From the NCBI GenBank assembly GCA_036259875.1, contig DATAAZ010000025.1, positions 9,502 through 73,501 on the forward strand: 64,000 nucleotides of DNA. The letters are read 5' to 3'. This document shows, piece after piece, positions 57,809-64,000 of the stretch. A model generated the notes under the pieces. That model was not told the origin of the DNA. It did not search any database and worked only from the letters and a program-made list of their open reading frames with translations. Position numbers and translations under genes: made by a program. This stretch comes from DATAAZ01 sp036259875. Lineage in GTDB: Bacteria; Actinomycetota; Thermoleophilia; Gaiellales; Gaiellaceae. The stretch's first letter is position 1. Each line of letters begins with the position of its first letter.

Positions 57809-58951
57809 ATGCCGACGATGCGTCTGTTGAAGGCCGCCCTGCTCGCGACAGCCGTCCTCCTCTTTTCGGTCGGGTGCTTGCACTCCGAGGAGGAGGGAAA
57901 CGGCGGGAACGGCCAAGCCGCAGCCCAGGGGGGCGGCGAGGAAGGCGCCGGTGGTGAGGAAGGGAGCGTTCTCGACCGCGTGCAAGAGCGCGGGCAGCTC
58001 GTCTGCGGCGTCAACGACGCCGTGCCCGGGTTCGGGGTCGCGACCGAGGCCGGCGAGTACCAGGGGTTCGACATCGAGTTCTGCCGGGTCGTCGCGGCCG
58101 CCGTCCTCGGCGACGCGGATGCCGTCGAGTTCAGGCCGCTGACGGCGGAGCAGCGCTTCACGGCGCTCCAGGGCGACGAGATCGACGTCCTGATCCGGAA
58201 CACGACCCGGAGCGCGTCGCGCGACGGCGGCGAGGGGGCGCGCTTCGTGACGACGACGTACTACGACGGCCAGGCGATGATGGTGAACGCAGACAGCGAC
58301 TTCGAGCGCCTCGAGGACATGGACGGGACCACGATCTGCGTCCTCTCGGGGACGACGACGGAGCTCAACCTCGAGACGATCTTCCGGTCGCGCGGGATCG
58401 AGTACGAGCCACTCTCGTTCGAGGAGACGGACCCGCTCCAGGAGGCGTTCATCGGCGGACGCTGCGACGGCTGGACCTCCGACCGTTCGCAGCTCGCCGG
58501 CTTCCGCGCGCAGTGGCCGCAGCAGCAGGGCGGCCCGGACGCGGTCAGGATCCTCGACGAGATCATGTCGAAGGAGCCGCTCGGGCCCGCCGTGCGCGAC
58601 GGCGACCCGCAGTGGGCCGACGCGGTCGACTGGGCCGTCATCGCCACGCTGCAGGCCGAGGAGTTCGGGATCAACCAGGGGAATCTCGAGCAGATGCTGC
58701 AGAGCGAGAACCCGGACATCCTCCGCTTCCTCGGGCAGCCCGTCGAGGCGGAAGAGGGGGCGGCGCCCGCGCCCTTCGATCCGGGCCTCGGGCTCGAGCC
58801 CGACTTCGCGGCGACGATCGTCCGGGAGGTCGGAAACTACGGTGAGATCTTCAACCGCAACATCGGGCCGAACTCGCCGCTCGAGCTCGAGCGCGGCCTG
58901 AACGCGCTATGGACGGACGGCGGGCTCCACTACCCGCCGCCGTATCGCTAG
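57809..58951 (+). CDS. aapJ: Amino-acid ABC transporter binding lipoprotein (AapJ/BztA-like)
   Basis: This 380-residue protein has a signal peptide with lipobox LLFSVGC (Cys 23), then a Gly/Glu linker. The solute-binding domain begins VQERGQLVCGVNDAVPGFGV and includes FDIEFCRVVAAAVLGDADAV and RFTALQGDEIDVLIRNTTR, the AapJ/BztA signature for general L-amino acids. Strong promoter and AAGGAG. First gene of a four-gene ABC operon. Confidence 0.93.
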   Translation: MPTMRLLKAALLATAVLLFSVGCLHSEEEGNGGNGQAAAQGGGEEGAGGEEGSVLDRVQERGQLVCGVNDAVPGFGVATEAGEYQGFDIEFCRVVAAAVLGDADAVEFRPLTAEQRFTALQGDEIDVLIRNTTRSASRDGGEGARFVTTTYYDGQAMMVNADSDFERLEDMDGTTICVLSGTTTELNLETIFRSRGIEYEPLSFEETDPLQEAFIGGRCDGWTSDRSQLAGFRAQWPQQQGGPDAVRILDEIMSKEPLGPAVRDGDPQWADAVDWAVIATLQAEEFGINQGNLEQMLQSENPDILRFLGQPVEAEEGAAPAPFDPGLGLEPDFAATIVREVGNYGEIFNRNIGPNSPLELERGLNALWTDGGLHYPPPYR

Positions 58952-59004
58952 ACGAAGCGTAGGGGGCGGTGGCGCCGCGCCGCCGCCCCCGCGGGAGGAG
59001 GCCG

Positions 59005-60180
59005 ATGGCCGTCGCCACTCCAGCCCTAGCGAAGCGCCCGCCCCCGTGGCGGAACGTCCGCGTGCGCCGCTGGGCGCTACAGGCGCTCTTCTTGCTCGTC
59101 GTCGTGGCCGTCGTCGTCTGGATCTACGAGAACCTGACGGACAACCTGCGGGCTGCGAACCAGCGGACGGACTTCACCTTTCTCCGGCAGCAGGCGGGGT
59201 TCGCGATCCCCGACCCCGGCTTCAGCTCCGCCGACACGATCTTCCAGGCGTTCCTCGTCGGCGCAAAGAACACGGCGAAGGTCGCGTTCCTCGGAATCCT
59301 GCTCGCGACCGTGCTCGGCGTCGTGATCGGCGTCGCCCGGCTCTCGACGAACTGGCTCGTCCGCCGGGCGGCCGCGATCTACGTCGAGACGCTTCGGAAC
59401 ATCCCCGTCCTCGTGATCATCCTCTTCTGGTACCTCGGGGTCCTCATCCGGCTCCGGCCGCTCGACGAGGGGAGCGACATCCTCGGCCTCGTCAACCTCT
59501 CGAACCGCGGCCTCGTCCTTCCATGGCTCGATCGCACCGGCGGGACCGCCGTCTTCTTCGCCGTCCTCGCAGTCGCCGCGGCCGCCGCCGTCGCCGCCTT
59601 CCTGTGGCGCACGCGGCGCTTCGACCGAACCGGCGAGCCACACCGGCGCGTCCTGTGGGCGGGCGGCATCCTCGTCGTCGGGCTCGTCGTCGGCTTCTTC
59701 GCGTCGGGGATGCCGTTCGGCCTTTCGCTGCCCGAGCGGGGCGAGTTCGCGACGGCGGGCGGTTTCCGGCTCAGCCCCGAGTACGGCGCGCTCCTCATCG
59801 CGCTCACGCTCTATACGGCGAGTCACATCGCCGAGATCGTGCGGGGAAGCATCCTGGCCGTCCAGAAGGGCCAGACCGAGGCGGCAAACGCGCTCGGGCT
59901 GACGGGGTTCCAGCGGCTCCGTTACGTCGTGCTGCCGCAGGCGTTCCGGATCTCGGTCCCGCCGATGGCGAACCAGTACCTGAACCTGACGAAGAACTCG
60001 TCGCTCGGGATCGCGATCGGCTACTACGAGCTGACCCGGATCTACCGCATCTCGGTCGCGCAGGCGGCGCCGGCGCCACAGGCGACGCTCGTCCTCATGC
60101 TCTTCTACCTTGCGTTCTCGCTCTTCATCGCCGGCGTCACGAACCTCATCAACCGCCGGCTGGCAATCAGGGGCCGCTGA
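59005..60180 (+). CDS. aapQ: Amino-acid ABC transporter permease 1 (AapQ-like)
   Basis: This 391-residue permease is longer than ordinary His/Glu permeases because of extra central helices (about residues 165-245), as in AapQ/BztB. A conserved His/Glu-type core precedes EIVRGSILAVQKGQTEAANA then LGLTGFQRLRYVVLPQAFR (EAA loop). The ATG at 59005 has GGAGG. A GTG at 58969 would add a basic leader. The stop overlaps the next start (TGATG). Confidence 0.94.
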   Translation: MAVATPALAKRPPPWRNVRVRRWALQALFLLVVVAVVVWIYENLTDNLRAANQRTDFTFLRQQAGFAIPDPGFSSADTIFQAFLVGAKNTAKVAFLGILLATVLGVVIGVARLSTNWLVRRAAAIYVETLRNIPVLVIILFWYLGVLIRLRPLDEGSDILGLVNLSNRGLVLPWLDRTGGTAVFFAVLAVAAAAAVAAFLWRTRRFDRTGEPHRRVLWAGGILVVGLVVGFFASGMPFGLSLPERGEFATAGGFRLSPEYGALLIALTLYTASHIAEIVRGSILAVQKGQTEAANALGLTGFQRLRYVVLPQAFRISVPPMANQYLNLTKNSSLGIAIGYYELTRIYRISVAQAAPAPQATLVLMLFYLAFSLFIAGVTNLINRRLAIRGR

Positions 60181-61441
60181 TGGCGACGCGCGTCGACACG
60201 ATCGAGCCGATCCCGGTCCCGGAGCCCGAGCGCCCGCCGACCCGCCGCGTCCCCCCGCAGGAATGGGCTCGCGAGAACCTCTTCAGCACCTGGTGGAACT
60301 CGCTCCTCACGGTCGTCTTCGGCGCCGCGCTCGCGTGGGCGCTCTACAAGGTCACGAGGTTCGTGTTCTTCGACGCGCAGTGGCAGATCGTCGAGCGCAA
60401 CCTCCGGAACTTCGTGGTCTTCCACTTCCCGCGCGGGGAGACGTGGCGCGTCTGGGCTGCCCTCTTCGTCGTCGCGGGCGCCGTCGGGCTCGGCGCTGGC
60501 GCAGCGGCGACGCGGCGGGAGATCGAGGTCGAGGAGGGGCGTGCGCCCGCGGGGGGCGGGCGATTCCTGCTCGTCCGGCGCGCCGTGCCGCTCGTTCTCC
60601 TCGTTGCCGTCCTGCTTGCGTTCGCGCGCTCGCTCGAGGCGACGCTTCTCGTGCTCGCGGCCGCTGCCGTCTGGCTCGTCTTCCGGCTCGCGGGCCGCCG
60701 CGTCCCCGCTCGGCACGCGCGCTGGGTCGCCGCCATCGTCTTCGCCGCGCTCGTCGCCGCCTACCTGACGATCACGGCCTTCGGCGGAGTGCCGTGGGAC
60801 CGGTGGGGCGGCCTCCTCCTCACCGTCTTCCTCGCCGTCGGCGGGATCGCTCTCTCTTTCCCGCTCGGCGTCCTGCTCGCGCTCGGGCGCCGCTCGACCC
60901 TCCCAGTCGTGCGCTGGGTCTGCATCGTCTACATCGAGCTGATCCGCGGCGTCCCGCTGATCACGGTGCTGTTCATGGCGGCGTTCGCGCTCGGGTTCTT
61001 CCTCCCCGCAACGTGGGACAAGCCGGGTCTCATCACGCGCGCGCTCGTGGCGTTCGTCGCCTTCACCGCCGCTTACGTCGCCGAGGTCGTGCGGGGCGGG
61101 CTCCAGTCGGTCCCGCCCGGACAGATCGAGGCCGCGCAGGCGGTCGGGCTCTCGCCGCTTCGAACCACGCGCCTGATCGTCCTCCCGCAGGCGCTTCGCG
61201 CCGTCATCCCCGGCCTCGTCGGCCAGTTCATCAGCCTCTTCAAGGACACGTCGCTCGTCTTCATCATCGGCCTGACCGAGATCCTCGCCGTCGCCGAGAT
61301 CGCGACGAAGCAGCCCGACTTCCTCGGGCAGGGCCTGATCGTCGAGACGCTCCTCTTCGTCTCCTTCATCTACTGGGCGGGGTCATACTGGATGTCGCGC
61401 GAGAGCCAGCGGCTCGAGGCGAGATTGGGGGTGGGCTACAG

Positions 61442-61445
<4 letters not shown>
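60180..61445 (+). CDS. aapM: Amino-acid ABC transporter permease 2 (AapM-like)
   Basis: This 421-residue permease has an N-terminal cytoplasmic stretch with WARENLFSTWWNSLLTVVFG, extra helices as in AapM/BztC, then YIELIRGVPLITVLFMA and the EAA loop VPPGQIEAAQAVGLSPLRTT. ATGA overlap with the ATPase gene. With AapQ it forms the heterodimeric channel. Confidence 0.94.
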
Positions 61446-62221
<776 letters not shown>

Positions 62222-62273
62222 GGGCCATCGCGACCCGTCGCGCTGGGGGGCACGCGGCCGTTCGGGCCACGAC

Positions 62274-62302
62274 CTGGGGACTGTCCCAGGGACAGTCCCC
62301 AG
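62274..62302. repeat. Perfect 14-pair palindrome after the aap operon
   Basis: CTGGGGACTGTCCC, one A, GGGACAGTCCCCAG form a perfect dyad. It lies 52 bp after aapP and 52 bp before the methyltransferase start, followed by a direct duplication of cagcgctcgcg. It may serve as transcription stop or REP-like element. Confidence 0.55.
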
Positions 62303-62354
62303 CGCTCGCGGTCTCCAGCGCTCGCGAAAAGCGTCCGGCGCTATCGTCTTCGGC

Positions 62355-63002
62355 GTGGCCGACTGCTGCCGTCCGCCGCGCGGGTACGAGAAGCTCTTCG
62401 GCCGGCGTGCGGCCCGGCGGGACGCCAAGCGCTATCGACGCAAGGGGCTCGACGAGACGGCCGAGAGGATCGTCGAGTTCCTTCGCGCCCGCGGCGTGAC
62501 GGGGCTGCGGATCCTCGAGATCGGCGGCGGCGTCGGCGCGATCGGGGTCGAGCTCGTGAAGGCGGGCGCGGAGCACGCCGTCGATGTCGAGCTCTCGCCC
62601 GATTACGAGGACGCCGCTCGCGATCTCTGGCGAGAGACGGGCATCGCCGACCGGATCGACTTCCGCGTCGACGACGTCGCTGCGGATGGCGGGGGCATCG
62701 GGCCGGCCGACGCCGTCGTCATGCATCGCGTCGTCTGCTGCTACCCCGATCCGGATGCGCTCGTCGGCGCCGCGGCCGACCACGCGCGCCGCTACCTCGT
62801 CATGTCCTTTCCGCGCGAGCGGCTCTTCATCCGGGTCGGACTGGTGGCGATCAACGTCGTCGCGCGGCTTCTTCGCTGGGAGTACCGAAGCTACGTGCAT
62901 CCCGTCGACGAGATCCTCGCTCCGGCGCGGCGGCGGTGGTTCACATCGGCATTCGAGCGAAGCGGCGCCGTCTGGCAGGTCGCCGCGCTCGAGCGGGCGT
63001 AG
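62355..63002 (+). CDS. SAM-dependent class-I methyltransferase
   Basis: This 215-residue protein has motif I LRILEIGGGVGAIGVELVK, an acidic motif II (DVELSPDYEDAARD) and FRVDDVAADGGGIG, then PADAVVMHRVVCCYPD. The methyl acceptor is unknown. A conserved CC and a CC in the N-terminus (ADCCRPP) are notable. The GTG at 62355 has TATCGT seven bases upstream (leaderless). Convergent, stop to stop, with the nitroreductase. Confidence 0.85.
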   Translation: MADCCRPPRGYEKLFGRRAARRDAKRYRRKGLDETAERIVEFLRARGVTGLRILEIGGGVGAIGVELVKAGAEHAVDVELSPDYEDAARDLWRETGIADRIDFRVDDVAADGGGIGPADAVVMHRVVCCYPDPDALVGAAADHARRYLVMSFPRERLFIRVGLVAINVVARLLRWEYRSYVHPVDEILAPARRRWFTSAFERSGAVWQVAALERA

Positions 63003-63515
63003 CTACCGCCGCTCGACGACCTCGGCGAGCGGCTTGCGGTTCGCCTCCGCGCTCCACTCCTCGGCGGAACGGCTCTCCGGGTCGAGCGGGCGGCGCGGAT
63101 GGCCGAACGTGAGGACGATCAGAGGGCGCTCGTCTTCCGCGAGCGCAAGCAAGCTCCTTATCCGCTCGGGGTCCGCCACGCCGTTCGGCGTCGCGGCGAT
63201 TCCTTCGTTCCAAGCGGCAAGGAGCATGTTCTGGACGGCGCGCCCGCCGTCGAACGCGGTCGGGCCCTTGCCGCGGACGCCGACGGCGACGACCAGCCGG
63301 GCGCCGAGCACGTTCTGAGGGGCGAAGACGGTCTCGGCGATCTCGTCGCGGAGCGCGCGGCTCTCGATGACGAAAAAGCGCCACGGCTGGCGGTTGCCGC
63401 CGCTCCCGGCGAGGCGGCCGGCGTCGAGGATCCGCTGGACGACGTCCTCCGCGATCGGGCGATCGGCGTAGCGCTTCCAGTCGCGCCGGCTCGCGATCGC
63501 CAGGAACGTGTCCAC
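63003..63515 (-). CDS. Nitroreductase-family FMN protein
   Basis: This 170-residue protein has the nitroreductase fold, beginning VDTFLAIASRRDWKRYADRP with GRLAGSGGNRQPWRFFVIES (FMN site), then GRAVQNMLLAAWNEGIAATP and LIVLTFGHPRRPL. It reduces nitro or quinone compounds with NAD(P)H. GTG 63515 is chosen because it gives the family N-terminus. It is divergent from the FAD oxidase with a 24-bp gap. Confidence 0.88.
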   Translation of the reverse strand: MDTFLAIASRRDWKRYADRPIAEDVVQRILDAGRLAGSGGNRQPWRFFVIESRALRDEIAETVFAPQNVLGARLVVAVGVRGKGPTAFDGGRAVQNMLLAAWNEGIAATPNGVADPERIRSLLALAEDERPLIVLTFGHPRRPLDPESRSAEEWSAEANRKPLAEVVERR

Positions 63516-63539
63516 CGCCGGCGCGTATTCTGACGGGTG

Positions 63540-64000
63540 ATGGACGTTCCGCGGACCGCTTCGTACGTCGTCGTCGGCGCCGGGATTCACGGCCTCTCGA
63601 CGGCGTGGCACCTCGCGCGTGAGCTTCGGGCCCGCGGGGTCGGCGGCGGCGAGGACGTGCTCGTGCTCGAAAAGTCCGAGCCGGGCGCGGGGGCGTCCGG
63701 GATCGCGTGCGGCGTGGTCCGGAACAACTACTTCCAGCCGGCGATGAGCGAGCTCATGCAGGCCTGCGTCGAGGTCTGGGAGTCCGACCCGGACGCGTTC
63801 GCCTACAACCCGGTCGGCTACATCGCGGTCGGCCCGGCCGTGCAGGAGCCCGATCTCGTCGCGACGTACGAGCGGCAGGAGCGGATCGGGTACGACTCGG
63901 AGCTGATCGTCGGCGAGCGCGAGGTCGACGCGCACATGAAGGCGCTCTTCCCCGACTGGCGCGCGAAGGGCCTGACCGTCTGCCTGCACGAGCACCAGGG
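63540..64000 (+). CDS. FAD-dependent oxidoreductase, DAO/sarcosine-oxidase type (cut by window end)
   Basis: The N-terminal 153 codons are open to the edge with no stop. The FAD motif YVVVGAGIHGLSTAWHLAR is followed by VLEKSEPGAGASGIACGVV, RNNYFQPAM, the region of the family that contacts the flavin. It resembles glycine/sarcosine/dimethylglycine oxidases. The ATG at 63540 has TATTCT eight bases upstream. Its substrate may fit the amine theme of the window, but the C-terminus is outside. Confidence 0.8.
   Translation, partial: MDVPRTASYVVVGAGIHGLSTAWHLARELRARGVGGGEDVLVLEKSEPGAGASGIACGVVRNNYFQPAMSELMQACVEVWESDPDAFAYNPVGYIAVGPAVQEPDLVATYERQERIGYDSELIVGEREVDAHMKALFPDWRAKGLTVCLHEHQ

Overview
This is a gene-dense, very GC-rich chromosomal window with no rRNA, tRNA, CRISPR array or phage that I can recognise. 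Several traits point to an actinobacterium: GTG and TTG starts, many probable leaderless starts (a TANNNT box 6-9 nt before the start codon), four-base ATGA/GTGA overlaps, a purS/purQ/small-purL arrangement and AapJQMP/PotABCD-type transporters. The gene mix suggests a deep-branching soil lineage of the Gaiellales/Solirubrobacterales type (class Thermoleophilia). That placement is inference, because no marker gene is present.

Layout. 1-6046: a repeat shared with the 27.6 kb region, a small membrane protein, a class-III aminotransferase, a decayed cyclase fragment, then a minus-strand run of a DmdA/GcvT-like folate enzyme, a MOSC protein and an animal-type haem peroxidase. 6102-25511: de novo purine genes on the minus strand in three blocks, purL-purF, purB-purC-purS-purQ and purD-purE. 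Between purQ and purL lies a plus-strand accessory island (9661-16634). Part of it (11481-15243) is a string of single-gene units separated by seven copies of a ~39-bp sequence that spells the 3' end of a VOC/glyoxalase gene. Between purB and purE lie a two-component system, two secreted hyper-acidic proteins sharing a C-x10-C motif, and a tandem hairpin-rich repeat.

25593-38966: a nitrogen and one-carbon block. A GlnT/GmaS-like glutamine synthetase is followed by a split glutamate-synthase/N-methylglutamate-synthase-like operon (amidotransferase, GXGXG, FMN subunits) and a translationally coupled unknown fourth gene. Beyond an acyl-CoA synthetase come a divergent Amt-family transporter apparently lacking both pore histidines, an acyl-CoA-dehydrogenase-fold protein lacking the usual catalytic Glu, and a DUF1989-GcvT fusion. 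Together these suggest uptake and demethylation of a methylated nitrogen compound through glutamate and folate. 39159-47080: mixed accessory genes, including a flavin reductase fused to a cNMP-binding domain, a phytanoyl-CoA dioxygenase-like protein, a GST, a P450 with a VOC partner, a polysaccharide deacetylase and a flippase.

47079-57750: a polyamine/omega-amino-acid catabolic locus with a PuuB-like FAD oxidase, an Lrp regulator preceded by a perfect palindrome, two aldehyde dehydrogenases, PotADBC and a class-III aminotransferase. 57809-62221: an AapJQMP-type amino-acid ABC transporter with a recognisable promoter. The window ends with a methyltransferase, a nitroreductase and a truncated FAD oxidoreductase. 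The recurring theme is scavenging of amines, polyamines and amino acids, feeding glutamate, one-carbon and purine metabolism.
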